Below are positions 28,663 through 40,399 of a DNA stretch of 64,000 nucleotides, piece by piece. The notes below the pieces were generated by a model that saw only the letters and a program-made list of their open reading frames with translations, ran no database searches and had not been told where the DNA came from. How positions within the stretch are numbered: position 1 is the stretch's first letter; every line of letters starts with the position of its first letter. The position numbers and the translations under genes were made by a program. Source of the DNA: Peromyscus leucopus (Eukaryota; Chordata; Mammalia; Rodentia; Cricetidae). Location: the NCBI RefSeq assembly GCF_004664715.2, contig NC_051065.1:148363596-148427595 (forward strand), given 5' to 3'.

Positions 28663-29596
28663 AAACCAGATTCTTTGAATCTGATTTTGCTAGATAATGC
28701 CAAACTCTCAAAAAATATTTTTGAAACATTTTACACTAACACCATCAAAGAAAGTGAGTCACACTCCACTTCGTGCTAAGACTTGGCACTATTATATTTT
28801 TTAATCAGTTAATTTGGAGGATGCACAGTGTTTCACTGATTTGGTATGTGTAGCTCTTTCTTGTAGCACCTTCTCTGTAGTTTTGGTTATTTGGGAGTCT
28901 TGTCATGTTGACTCTTCTACCATGTTCATCTCTGGTGATAAGGGTTATTTTTTCCTTCCTGTTATAGAAAAGGGAAAGCCTTCGTGGGAACTGAAGCTCC
29001 ATTTTCTTGGAGTGGGGGAGGGAGGAGAAGTTGTCTTCTGTTTGCTTTTCCTCAACTACCTTCAGCTCAAAATAGCCTTTATGCCAGATTGGCATATTCT
29101 AGGGTGTCATACTGATTTATTATTGGGCATTGGGCTACTGAACAGTTTTTTGTACTAGGAAGTTAAGAGTGCAACAGTCATTATTTCAGCCTTAGATTTC
29201 TTAATCTAGGCCTGTAGTTTCAAAATGTAGTCAGACTCTAGTCTGTTTTACTCTTCTCGGGTCTGTGCGTCAATAGTTGCGTCCATATTTCTTTCTTTCA
29301 TCATTTAGCTCTTTCTCAACTTAATTCTGGGCATGTCAGGCTTATTAAGCTGCGTAGGAGAGCTATACCTTAAGCCATTTTATCTAAGTATCTACGTGAA
29401 AGGATCTGTTGAGCAACATATTAATCCACTTTGGGTTACAACAAGCAGCATGATGATCGCACTTTGATTTGATCTTACCACAAAGCCACGGTCTAATTAG
29501 ACTTTATCCCTCAAGTCCTTCTCTTCGAACTTGCCTACAAGTCTCCAAATGTGTGGTCTTAATCCCTTCTTGTTCTGACTAAAACTCACTTGATAG

Positions 29597-29690
29597 ACAG
29601 GCGTGGTGGTAAACAAATTGTAATTCTAGCACTAGGGAGATGGAGGCAGGGGAATCATGAATCTGAGGCCAGGAGATCTTATCTGGAAAA
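29597..29690 (+). mobile_element. Degenerate B1 SINE
   Basis: ACAGGCGTGGTGGTAAACAAATTGTAATTCTAGCACTAGGGAGATGGAGGCAGG is a diverged forward B1. Confidence 0.65.
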
Positions 29691-30087
29691 AAATCAAATC
29701 CAAACTAAACCAGACCCAAACAAAACAAAGTGAGCTAGTCTTTGCTAAGGTCATTTCCAAAACAAAATAAACTGAGCTGCTCTTTGCTAAGGTCATTTCT
29801 TTCTTGCAGTCCTTGTCAACTCCAGTCACGTGAGTCCAATTTCTTACCCTTCTCTGGAGCTATAACACCATAAAACACAATAGCTGCCTTGTAAGTTGTG
29901 AGACAAACATAATAAAATTCTTCCCCAGATTTTCAGCCTCCAGTACATTTCCTCATTGATTACTAACTGGCCCTTAGTTAACACTTATTTTTCACTTTTA
30001 TTTCAGGTACTGGAGGCCTACAAACTTTGATAGAAGGTCTACAGTGAGCCATTTTAAAGAACGATTCACTGGCCTAGATGAGAGCAG

Positions 30088-30545
30088 CATTGTCCTTGTT
30101 AGAGTTTCTATTGCTGTGATTTACTTTTTTTTTTTTTTTTAAATTGACTTGGGAGGAAAAGATTTGTTTCAGCTTACAGTTCCATATCACACAGCCCATC
30201 ACGGAAAAGAGTCAGAGCAGCAACTCAAGGCAGGCACCGAAGCAGAAGCCATGGAGGAGTGAAGCTTCTGGGCCTGCTCATCTTGGCTTGCTCAGTTTAT
30301 TTTCTTATTGCCCCCCCACCCCCAACTACCTGTGTGTTAGGTCTCAGCCTGAGACCCTCACACTGCCTATGGGTAGCACCATCTGCAATGGTCTGGGCCC
30401 TCCCACTTCAATCATTAATCAAGAAAATTCTCCATGGGCTTGCCCAAGCTCTATCTTATAGAGGCATTTTTTTTTTTCAATTAAGGTTCTTTTCTCTCAG
30501 ATGATTCTAGCTTGTGTCAAGTTAACAAACAAAATAAAACAGACA
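30088..30545 (-). repeat. Rodent interspersed repeat, antisense
   Basis: It starts TCCTTGTTAGAGTTTCTATTGCTGTGATT and ends GATTCTAGCTTGTGTCAAGTTAACAAAC. The end is the reverse complement of the repeat start at 2,213, so both are copies of one family. Confidence 0.55.
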
Positions 30546-30609
30546 GATTAAGCCAGCACAAGTATCTTATTTCTAGTCCCAAGAAGTCAAGTTTGGTTGG
30601 TTTAAATAG

Positions 30610-30748
30610 GGTTTAGTGGTCAGGCAGGTAAGCTCAGAACTCATGAAGCTGAGATGAGAGGATTACTAGCTCAAGGCCATCCTGAGCTACACAACATTGA
30701 AGGTCAACCTAGATTCCATAGGGTGATCCTGTCTCAAAACACTAATAC
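30610..30748 (+). mobile_element. Degenerate B1-like SINE
   Basis: GGTCAGGCAGGTAAGCTCAG...CTCAAGGCCATCCTGAGCTACACAAC...GATCCTGTCTCAAAACAC is a diverged B1 relative. Confidence 0.5.
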
Positions 30749-30777
30749 AACAAACAAGCAAAAATCAGAGTAAATAG

Positions 30778-30938
30778 AGCTGGAGAGATGGCTCAGAGGT
30801 TAAGAGCATTGACTGCTCTTCCAGAGGTCCTGAGTTCAATTCTCAGCACCCACATGGTGGCTCACAGCCATCTGTAATGAGATCTGGTGCCCTCTTCTGT
30901 ATACATAATAAATAAACAAATCTTTTTAAAAAATCAAA
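30778..30938 (+). mobile_element. B2 SINE
   Basis: AGCTGGAGAGATGGCTCAGAGGTTAAGAGCATTGACTGCTCTTCCAGAGG, CACATGGTGGCTCACAGCCATCTG and an AATAAATAAACAAATC tail. Confidence 0.95.
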
Positions 30939-30949
30939 GTAAATAATCT

Positions 30950-33540
30950 CAAATCTTAGTATGCTAGATTTATGTTGGCATGACAAAAACAGCTGAGAAA
31001 ATCAGCTTTAAGAGAGGAAAGGTTCATTTGGATTCGTGGTTAGTTAGCTTTGGTGTTTTTGGGTCTGTGGCAAGGAGGAATATTACGTCAGGCAACCTGT
31101 TGTAAAGATGTTTACTTTGTTGTAACCTGGAAAACAGAGAAGAAAATCCAGATCCCGATATCTCCTTCAAGGACATGCACTCAATGGCCTAACCTCCTTC
31201 TAATAAGGCCCCATTCCTGAAGGTCTCACAACTTCCCAATAATGCCCAGACTGAAGACTGAACTTTCATTCAACACACAAGTCCAGAAGGACATTTAAAA
31301 TCCAAGCCTTAACACTTAGTGCTTATAGTAAAAACATTTTGTTTCTCATTCTACATGTTTACTGAAGTTTGGATGGAGACTCTGATGTGCATTGTCTCTA
31401 TCTGAGGATGGAAGGTGGACTGAACAGCCATTGTAGGGAATGTGACGTGTCAAGAGAAAGAGGACACCAGGTGACACGTGGATTGACTCCTGTTGCTTCT
31501 GCCAGAAGTGAGATGTCTCATGGTCACTCGTACATGGCTGGACCATCTGTAGGGAGTGGAGGAGTACAATCCCACCATGTGCCCGGAGGGACATCGGTGA
31601 CACGCTTTAAAGCCCTCCTCAGTACAACAAAGGAACAAGAGATTTAGACTTGGTTTAGAAGGACTTTGTTCTTTGTTCTAATCGGACTCAGGGCCTTCAT
31701 CTCTGAAAAGGAGAAAGCACTCCTTCACTCAGTGGAAGCTTGAGAAGCTGAAGCAGGAGCATGAGTGGAGTCACCAGCCCTGTGGTGCTTTCTTTTTAGC
31801 TTCCATTCTCCATCCAGGGACAATGTATCATGGTTTTACTATATTTACCACCAAAACGTGAATGTTGACTTGGCTGCTACAACTGATGATAATAACTTTC
31901 TCTTACCTTACCATAATATAAGCTTTCCAAGGGGAATGCTTCATACATCTCCCACATGCCTACTGCAGTAGTGAAAACTATGTGTGCTAAAAATGTATAT
32001 TGATTATTTTCTCCTCAAAACTGTTTTACTCTTAACTGAAGATTTTGATAAATTTCAATCTTCTTTCCTAGAATCTATAATTTGTTTCCAAACAATTATT
32101 TTATATTCATGATGTCTAGGTTCTATGCAAAGCAGAGGTTACACTCATGTCAACAATTAATGGGTAGAAATCAGGGATGGCTTTATGAGTTTAATTAATA
32201 ATTTACATGGCAGGCAATGGTCAATTTTTACTCAATCAACCTTAGGCACTCACAACCCAAGAAATCACTAGCAGGATCTGGGCTGAGAGGAGAGTCGGTG
32301 ACTTTTGAGTGTCCTGTTGCCCTCTGGGTCTACCTTCTCTTAAGGCTTTCTAGGCAAGCATCTCAGAAGACAGGCTGAAAGTACAGACACATTAACAAAC
32401 TCCGAAGTTGAAGCAGACACGGAAACAATGAGCTCTTAGGACAGATGAGAAAGTGAACGTATAAAAGTGAAAATCTTAGCATAGTTAATTAACATATGAG
32501 ACTGCAAAAGTCATCGTTTGGCAAGTTTGATATTAAGAGATTAGATTCTGGGCTTGGAGATGTGACTTGGTGGAAGAGCCAACAGAGACAGAAATAATAG
32601 AAAGATAATAAGATTTTGAGTTTAATAATTACAGTCTGACCAAACCCCTTCCAGAAGCATCCGGCTTGTGACCCAAAGGCACATGCAGCCACAAAGAGTA
32701 TGAATGCAGATGGCCTAAGTCCTAAATATAAAACATTGTTGTTTCTTTTTCATGATTTATTTATTTGTAACTGGACTGGGAACTTCTCAAGTGTGAAATC
32801 TGTAGATTACAACCATTTCAAAAGGTTGGCCACACCTGCTGGGAACATTCTTTGTCTCCCCACCAGCCTCTTTCAGGGTCAAGACCAGGACCTTGAACAT
32901 GCTAGCCAAGCACTCTACAATGAGCTATGTCCCAGCCCTATTTTTCTTTTTTTTCTAGGCTGGGCAACTGTTTTGTTGGGCTGGTGGGTGGGGGCTGGGG
33001 ATGGAATCCAGGCCCCACACGTTCTCTGAACCCTTGGCCATAAGCAATTCTCTCAGACATCAGATGTGGACACTGGAACCCTGGATAGGTAGCTCTTTCT
33101 CAGCAAACCTGCTTCACAATTGGCTCTTAACACCATAGTTGTTTAATAAGAACAATTTATTGAATGCTTACAGAGGAAAATCAACAGACAAAGTAAATTG
33201 TAGACATTACTTATTTCTCACGTTGACCCTGCTAGATATTGCTTTCATTTTAATGAAACTCTCAGAGACTGTGACTTGTCCAACGTAGGGAAGCAGAGTC
33301 ACTAAGCAGCAGAGTTGGATTCCACCCAAGATCTCACAGTTCATGCTCCAAGCCATAACAGCAGACTCAAGGGATGAAGATTTCCCTTGTCTTAGTATAT
33401 CTATGAATGCCCAGAGCACATCTTAACGGAATTAATTCATGGGAAACATGTATGAACTATCAAGAAGGTATCGTGTTTGTATAAAGAGGTCTACATTCAG
33501 GTATATGAATTCAGCTTTATGGCTGATGAATATGAAGTTA
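30950..33540 (+). other. Intergenic DNA without a recognised gene
   Basis: A rodent repeat remnant lies around 30,960-31,320 (GGACATTTAAAATCCAAGCC). An antisense ID relic is near 32,875-32,942. The rest is AT-rich DNA in which I see no exon or promoter. Confidence 0.45.
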
Positions 33541-33650
33541 AGGAATCAGGTGGGGATGGTGGTGTGTGTTTCTAGTTTTAGCACTTGGGAGTTTGGATGC
33601 AGGAGTACCACAAGATCACAAGGCCAACCTTAGCTACACAGTGAAGTGGT

Positions 33651-33745
33651 ATATAAGAGACAGAGAGGAAGCAGGGAAGAAGGGAGGAAGGAGAGAGGGA
33701 GAGGAGGAAGGAGGAGGGAGGGGAGGAGGGACGAAGGAAGAAGGG
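33651..33745 (+). repeat. Purine-rich (GGA/GGAA)n tract
   Basis: GAGAGGAAGCAGGGAAGAAGGGAGGAAGG and similar sequence forms about 90 bases of nearly pure purine. Confidence 0.9.
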
Positions 33746-33779
33746 GTGAGGAGATGACTCAGTGAGTAAAATACCTGTG

Positions 33780-33942
33780 GAAGCCCGGCAGTGGTGGTGC
33801 ACGCTGTTAATCCCAGCACTTGGGAGGCAGAGCCAGGCGGATCTCTCTGAGTTCAAGGCCAGCCTGGTCTACAAAGTGAGTTCCAGGACAGCTAGGGCTG
33901 TTACACAGAGAAACCCTATCTGGAAAAAACAAACAAACAAAA
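33780..33942 (+). mobile_element. B1 SINE nested in an older B2/B3-type element
   Basis: GCCCGGCAGTGGTGGTGCACGC...ACAAACAAACAAA is a full B1. It is flanked by near repeats AAAATACCTGTGGAAG and AAAATCTTGTGGAAG. It splits a SINE-like host beginning GAGGAGATGACTCAGTGAG and resuming GCAGGAGGACCAGAGTTTGG. Confidence 0.85.
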
Positions 33943-34509
33943 TCTTGTGGAAGCAGGAGGACCAGAGTTTGGATCCCCAGCACTCATGGAGAAATATGCA
34001 TATGGCTGCTGGCTTCTGTCTCCAGTGTTGATGGATAGGGGTGAGAAGGTGGGAGATGGGAGGATTCCTGGGTCTTGCTGACTAGCTGGTCTAGTCAATT
34101 AGTGAGCCAGGTTTAGTGAGAAACCCTGCATCAGAAAGATAAGATGGACAGAGATAGAGGAAGAATACAGCACCAACCTCTGGTCTCCACATGCACACAT
34201 GTGCATACACATACATGTACACATGAACACCACCATAAACACAGCTGGGGACGAGGGAGCTGGGCATGTTGGTGCATGCCTGTGAAATGGAGGTAGGAAG
34301 ATCAGGAGTTAGCATTGGTTATAGAGAAAGTTCAAAGATAGCTCAGATCCTGTCTGAAACAACAAATAAACAGTCACACTACCTGTGTACACTAGTTTGT
34401 TCTGAGCAGGACCACCGGATTTATTAAAGTACAGACACTGTACTCGGCCTAGGATTCCACTGGGACACCTAAAGCTCCTGCTGCTCTTACCAGGGGTCAA
34501 TGAGCAGAG

Positions 34510-34732
34510 GAATTGATTTTTTAAAATATGTATGGTTGTACTGCCTACATGTATGTCTGTGTGCCACATGTATGCTCGGTGCCGTTGAAGGCCAGAAGAG
34601 GACATTGGATTCCCTAGAACTGGAGTTACAGACGGCTGTGATCCACTATGGGGGTGCTAGCACGGAACCTGGGTCCTCTGGAATAACACCAGTGCTCTTA
34701 AACCTCTAAGTCATGTCTCTAGCTCCAGGAAT
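34510..34732 (-). mobile_element. B3-type SINE, antisense
   Basis: TGCCTACATGTATGTCTGTGTGCCACATGTATGC...GAAGGCCAGAAGAGGACATTGGATTCCCTAGAACTGGAGTTACAG is an antisense B3 body. Confidence 0.88.
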
Positions 34733-35199
34733 CGAACCTTCAGGATGCTTTCTATTCAGAGAGCCAGCAGTCTGAGTAGATAACATATCAACACCCAAAG
34801 CTACTGTTTGCATCTCGGTTCCAGCCAGGAGGTTAAGAAACAAGTATGGAATAGGGACGGCCCACAGCAAGGACAATCACTCCAGAGCTCATTCTTGCCC
34901 CTCAGGCCAGGTAGCAACATCTCTGAGACACTTTGTTCTCTCATTGTCTCCCTTGGGTTCTTCCTTCATCCCATGAGGCTCAGGCACTTCTTGAAACACT
35001 GAGTCTAGTTAATGACTCTTGGCATCAACTTTATTTCCCTCCGGCTCCGACCTCATCTCCAGTGCTTCCCGTTGCACTTGGTTTGGTATGGTCCCCTTGT
35101 TTTTTTCCTTTTAGCCCACTGAATATATGACCCTTCTGCCTGGGACAGACACACAGCCCTCTCTCTCAGTCTTGTCATGTTTCTTCTTTAAAAGGTCCT

Positions 35200-35405
35200 T
35201 GTTAGATGCATTTATTAATTTTTGTTTGCTTGAGTGTTTTACCTGCACAGATGTCTGTGTGCCCTGTGTGTGCCTGGTGCCCTCGGAAGTCAGCACAGGG
35301 CCCTGGATCCCCTGGAACTGGGGTTCTAATGGTTGTGAACCACCTGGGTGCTGGGTATGAAACTGGGGTCCTCTGGAAGAGCAAGTGCTCTGAAGTGTTT
35401 GTCAT
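35200..35405 (-). mobile_element. B3-type SINE, antisense
   Basis: ACCTGCACAGATGTCTGTGTGCCCTGTGTGTGCCTGGTGCC, GGATCCCCTGGAACTGGGGTTC and CTCTGGAAGAGCAAGTGCTCTGAA mark an antisense B3. Confidence 0.88.
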
Positions 35406-35737
35406 GTCTTTCCTCAGATGCCACTTTCTCTGTGAGGTCTTCCCGGATCACCTCTTTCAAACACAAAGGCCCAGCCTTCACTTCTCCCAACAACATTCCT
35501 TCCTTCAAGGTTTTTTTTTTTTTTTCTGTTGCGTTGGTCATCCATCACCTAACAGCCTATAGATCTAGGTTCCATTTGTAATTTCTCTCACTCCTACCTC
35601 ACTGCAGCAACACCAACTCCAGGAGGGGAGGAGCCTTTGTGTCTCCTCTATCTTGATGGACATCCACAACCAAGACGCGACTCTATTAGAAGAACTGCAA
35701 CATGGTCTTGCTGACACTGAGTAAAAGGATGGATTCA

Positions 35738-35926
35738 GGGGGCTGGAGAGATAGCTCAGCGGTTAAGAGCACTGACTGCTCTTCCAGAGGACACGGGTTC
35801 AATTCCTAGCACCCACATGGCAGCTGACAACTGTCTGTGACTCCAAGATCTGACACCTTCACACAGACATGCATGCAGGTAAAAGCACCAATGCAAATAA
35901 AATAAAAATAAATAAATTATTTAAAA
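35738..35926 (+). mobile_element. B2/B3 SINE with perfect 15 bp target duplication
   Basis: GGGGCTGGAGAGATAGCTCAGCGGTTAAGAGCACTGACTGCTC starts a complete element. AAAAGGATGGATTCA flanks it at 35,723-35,737 and 35,927-35,941. Confidence 0.95.
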
Positions 35927-36399
35927 AAAAGGATGGATTCAATCTAGCGAGTGATGTATGGACTGAAGTCCCAGGGTTTCTGCCTAGGCAAGTGGGATTG
36001 TCATTTCCTAAGGGGCAGTGGTGGGCAGGAGAGTGCTGCTGCTGCTGCTGCACTTGTTTATTCTCTCTGATTCTGGAAACTTTAACAGTTACTTGGATTT
36101 CTACTTGCTAAAAATTGCCTGGAAGCTAAAACCAGAAGGGGGCAATTGCTCTCCGTTGGTTCTGGACTTCATCTTTGATTTCCTATAGACTCGGTTACTT
36201 CCCAACTTCGAAGCGGGAGAGATTATTTTATAGGTACTAGTGTTTGTCTTCCGATTCCCGTCTAGTGTGAAAAGATGATTTGGAAGGTTATGGTTCGTGT
36301 AGGTCGTTAACCAGTTGTGTCCAGACCAGCAATCTGCCTTTGTCGTCCTTACTAAATTGCTTGGAAACACAGCTTCTCAGATGTGCTCGAGCTAACTTT

Positions 36400-36572
36400 G
36401 TTTTTTTTTGTTTTGTTTTGTTTTTTTGTTTTTCGAGACAGGGTTTCTCTGTGTAGCTTTGCGCCTTTCCTGGGACTCACTTGGTAGCCCAGGCTGGCCT
36501 TGAACTCACAGAGATCCGCCTGGCTCTGCCTCCCGAGTGCTGGGATTAAAGGTGTGCGCCGCCCCCCGGCTC
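36400..36572 (-). mobile_element. B1 SINE, antisense (cricetid type)
   Basis: TTTTCGAGACAGGGTTTCTCTGTGTAGCTTTGCGCCTTTCCTGG...CTCCCGAGTGCTGGGATTAAAGGTGTGCGCC. The TTTGCGCCTTTCCTGG variant is typical of cricetid rodents. Confidence 0.95.
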
Positions 36573-36819
36573 GAGCTGACTTTAATACTGCTTCTTGCAT
36601 AACTAACAGGTGGTATAAAGTCTTTGCCCTTCTTTTTAATTTGCATGACTTAAGAGTCTCCCTTCTTGAAAATAATATTTTAGAATTATTTTCACAAAAC
36701 TGAAAGCTGCCAGAGAAGATGATTCCTGAGTACTCATTGATCAGTACAATCTTATGATTCAAGGAGTGCCCTTGTGGCTGTAGAACAAATGAGATATACG
36801 GTTGCCTATTATTTATTTT

Positions 36820-36902
36820 ATTTTTGGTGGCACAGGGGGTTATCAAACCCAGAGCCTTGTCAAGCAAACATTCTACCACTGAGTGGCACCTAGTCCTAGT
36901 TT
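36820..36902 (-). mobile_element. ID-like SINE, antisense
   Basis: CAGGGGGTTATCAAACCCAGAGCCTTGTCAAGCAAACATTCTACCACTGAG is a diverged antisense ID. Confidence 0.65.
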
Positions 36903-37805
36903 TTAAAAATAAAGTATGGCATTCTTATACATAGGGGAGATGTTTCTGACATTTCATATGTGCCTGAAACCAACTGCAGATAATACAGAACCCTATACAC
37001 ATTTTTTTCCTGATACAGACCTAATATGATAAAGGTTCACTTCCTGACACAGTAAGAGATTAATCATAAAATAGCTCAATTATAACCACATAGTGCAAGA
37101 AAAGTTATGTAAATGTGGTCTGATATGTCTTATTTCACTGTGCTCACCTGTTTCGGATGATTATATGAGACAATACAATACGATGGGGTGAGGTAAGGCT
37201 TAGGCACTGTAACTGGTGTTAGGTCACTGTGTAAGGGTTACTTGAAGACACTTACCAAGGGTGAGAACAGGGTAGTGATACTGGTCAGGCGGGTTCCATT
37301 CTTATCCTGGTCCAGAAGCTCGGAATGCCATTGGTTCATCCTGGCTGGAGACCAGAACACTGGAAGGAACTCTGGCTTCTTGTCACTCTCTTCTTCTAAA
37401 TGGACATCACAGCTGTCTAGAAGCTGTGATGAGGCGACCCAGCCAGTTCAGACACTCCTGTCTCTTTTAGTGAACAACTTTAAAATTGGAGCTCTGGGTT
37501 TTCATGGTGAAAATTGGTTATACCTACTCTCCACTTTCAGCCCATCTTTTAAATGACCTTAGGGTCTCAACCCTTGAAGAGGGAATGCTGGGTATTTAGA
37601 TAGGGATTAATAACCTTGGAGGTCATTGAAGATAAACACTCCCTCATGATCTGCTTTGGATGCTGCCTCCCATTTCTTTAGCAATCCTAGAAAGGAAAAC
37701 ATCACAACTTACCCTCTTTGGGCCCCTTTCTTTTTTTTTTTTTTTTAAAAAAAGGAATATTTCTGGCCCCTCAAGAGTTAATCCAGCTGCTCTCCTCCCA
37801 TCTCC

Positions 37806-37952
37806 CAGAATGGTTGTGTGTGCGTTTAATCCCAGCACTTGGGAGGCAGAAGCAGGCAGATCTCTGTGAGGTCTAGGCCATCCTGATCTACAGAGTAGGT
37901 TCTAAACCAGGGCTACATAATAAGACCCTATCTCAAAAACCAAAAACCAACA
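37806..37952 (+). mobile_element. B1 SINE
   Basis: TGTGTGTGCGTTTAATCCCAGCACTTGGGAGGCAGAAGCAGG...AAGACCCTATCTCAAAAACC is a forward B1 lacking its first bases. Confidence 0.88.
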
Positions 37953-38156
37953 AAAAGGGTACTCCAGCAGGACCTGTCAATCATCTAGCTAGAAGTCTAT
38001 CCCGCCCCCAGGAAAGCTGATTCACTTAAAGATGTGCTATGAAGATGGAATAATTATCCCCTTAAGAGATAATGTGTTTATTTATACTTGCCCAAAGCCC
38101 CTGTCCAGTGCAATAGCTTTTGGATGGATGGATCTTCATTGCTAATCACTGCCAGT

Positions 38157-38368
38157 TTTTTTTTTTTTTTTTTTTTTTGAGACAGGTGTTTTTCTCTGTG
38201 TAGTCCTGGCTCTCTTGGAACTCACTCTGTGGTCCTGGCTGACCTTGAACTCACAGATCTGCCTGCCTTTGTCTCTGCCTGCCAGCTTTTTGAATTGTAA
38301 TTTTTTTTTTTCAGAGCTGAGGACTGAACCCAGGGCCTACCACTGAGCTAAATCCCCAACCCCTTGAG
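38157..38368 (-). mobile_element. Antisense B1 followed by antisense ID
   Basis: GAGACAGGTGTTTTTCTCTGTGTAGTCCTGGC...GCTGACCTTGAACTCACAGATCTGCC is B1. It is followed at about 38,305-38,365 by GCTGAGGACTGAACCCAGGGCC...ACTGAGCTAAATCCCCAACCCC, an antisense ID. Confidence 0.85.
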
Positions 38369-39029
38369 TTGTAAATTTAAAAGCACATTTTTTTTTCTTC
38401 TCTGGCTTTCTGCAAAAGCCAAAGTATGGTTTTCCTGTTCTGCCCACTTTTCCTGGCAGTCTAGGCTTCTCTCTGGTTCTCTGAAACTCCTCACTCCCCC
38501 TGCAGCTGCTTACTGACCTCCTTCTACTGCTGAAAATGCTGCCTTTCTAGACCCCTAACTCAAAAAGCGGGACTTGCTCGGCTCCATTTCCTCCTCCCAC
38601 AGCCACAGAGATTTACAGCTTGCCTGCCTTGTTTTCCTTCCAAACGCTAATAAAATGGTCCTTGAGCTTCCTTTTGAGACTGTTTAAAATTCTTTTATTA
38701 AAGAGACTAATAACTCATGAAAGGGAACCCTGACTTCCTTGGTAAAACCATGACCCGGAGTCATGGTTAAGTTGCTAGGTAAGTTGAGCTAAGTGACTGA
38801 CAGGTGTGTCGTACATTGTGGTACACGTGACAGATGGTTCACGTTCAGGATGGGATGAGGCAAGACTGCATCGTACTACTCAGAGAGTCACACAATGGAA
38901 AGCTTACAGATTATTATTTGTGGAGTACATTTTTCTATTACGTATTTTTGAACAGTGAGTTACTTTACGTAACTGAAAACTCGGAGGGCAAAATCTTGGA
39001 TAAGGGAGGATTACTACATCAGGCAGAGA

Positions 39030-39215
39030 GCGTTCTTAAAATATTTTTATTTATTGTTGTGTTTGTGTGCACAGCACAATGCATGTGCAGAAGAGGATAA
39101 CCTTGTGAAGTTGGTCTTGGTTCCCACCTTTACACGGGTGGGTTCTGCAGATCGAACTGAGGTTGCCAGGCTTCGTGGCAAGCACCTTTACCTTCTGAAT
39201 CACCTCATCAGCCCG
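39030..39215 (-). mobile_element. B3-type SINE, antisense (diverged)
   Basis: TGTGTGCACAGCACAATGCATGTGCAGAAGAGGATAACC...GTTGCCAGGCTTCGTGGCAAGCACCTTTACC is a diverged antisense B3-like sequence. Confidence 0.65.
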
Positions 39216-39756
39216 TTTCTTGAGACTTGATACTGTAATGGACGTGGATAAACTTACTAAGAGAAGCCCATTTCTACTAGCTTTTCTCAATACACTTTCT
39301 GGTCACTGTGCCAGCCAGGAGTTACTGCCTCAGAGCCAAAGCCCAATTGTCTTTCTTGTCCCTGTCACTTATCATCTCTTGTGTAAGGCAGAGGACGTTT
39401 TGGACCGAACCACCTCTTTGGGTCCTCATCTTCCTTCTCAGGATTCCTGTGACTATGTAGAACTATTACACATATTTATCCTGGTAGTCTGTTTCATGTT
39501 GCTTTAATTCTTAAGGGAGTCATAGAACCTAAGAGAATTGAAGGGAAGTTTCCTTCCCTACATTAGCTTGGATGCTAGTTTTGGTGGCGGCTGTAATATT
39601 GTTATAAATTTCCTGGCTTAAGTTGACACAAATTTCTGTAGGTTAGAAATTTGACATGCATTTCACTGGGTGAAAGTCAACACATTAGGAAGGCTGTGTT
39701 CTTTTTGGTCAGAGCTTGGGGAGGATTCGTTTAATTATTTTTTCTAGCTTCCAGAG

Positions 39757-39910
39757 CAATGGTTCTCAACCTTCCTGATGGTTGTAGTGACCCCTCCAAC
39801 CATAAAGTTATTTTGTTGTTACTTCATAACTGTAATTTTGCTACTGTTATGAATTGTCCATGTGATATGCCACCCCTGCAGGGTTGCGACCCATAGACTG
39901 AGAACTGCTG
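39757..39910 (+). mobile_element. Small hAT-type DNA transposon (non-autonomous)
   Basis: The ends CAATGGTTCTCAACC and GACTGAGAACTGCTG are imperfect inverted repeats of the hAT-Charlie kind. Flanks TTCCAGAG (39,749-39,756) and TTCTAGAG (39,911-39,918) form an 8 bp duplication with one mismatch, as hAT insertion requires. The 154 bp body includes CATAAAGTTATTTTGTTGTTACTTCATAACTG. Confidence 0.85.
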
Positions 39911-40244
39911 TTCTAGAGGTTTCTCATATTGCTTGGCTTATCACTGCCTGGCGTCTTCAAAGCCGGCAATGACAGGTTGAGTATCTCTCAGTCATGCCAA
40001 TCACTCTGTCTCCTGTTCCCTATTTCCACTTTCAAATATATCCTCAACGACACTGGAGTTGTTCTGATAATGCATGATCATCTCCTACTATTTGAAGGGC
40101 AGTTAATATGCAACTTTAATTCCCCTTTGCTATGTAACATTTCACAGACTGGAATGAATTTAGGCTCCATTATTCTAATTCTACTAGATAATGCAGGACA
40201 TAAAATTTAGGGAAATCATGTGTACATTATTTCTCTTTCTCTCT

Positions 40245-40393
40245 CTCTCTTTTTTTTTTTTTGGTTTCTCTGCATAGCTTTGCGCCTTTCCTGGAGCTCA
40301 CTTGGTAGCCCAGGCTGGCTAGACTCACAGAGATCGCCTGGCTCTGCTTCCCGAGTGCTGGGATTAAAGGCGTGCGCCACCACCGCCCGGCCT
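40245..40393 (-). mobile_element. B1 SINE, antisense (cricetid type)
   Basis: TGGTTTCTCTGCATAGCTTTGCGCCTTTCCTGG...GTGCTGGGATTAAAGGCGTGCGCCACCACCGCCCGGCC is an antisense B1. Confidence 0.95.
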
Positions 40394-40399
40394 TCTCTT

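Noticed and set aside
31369..31647. Overlapping open frames on both strands at 31.4-31.6 kb as a gene
   Set aside because: There is no recognisable protein family, no splice or promoter signals, and the frames are short enough to arise by chance.
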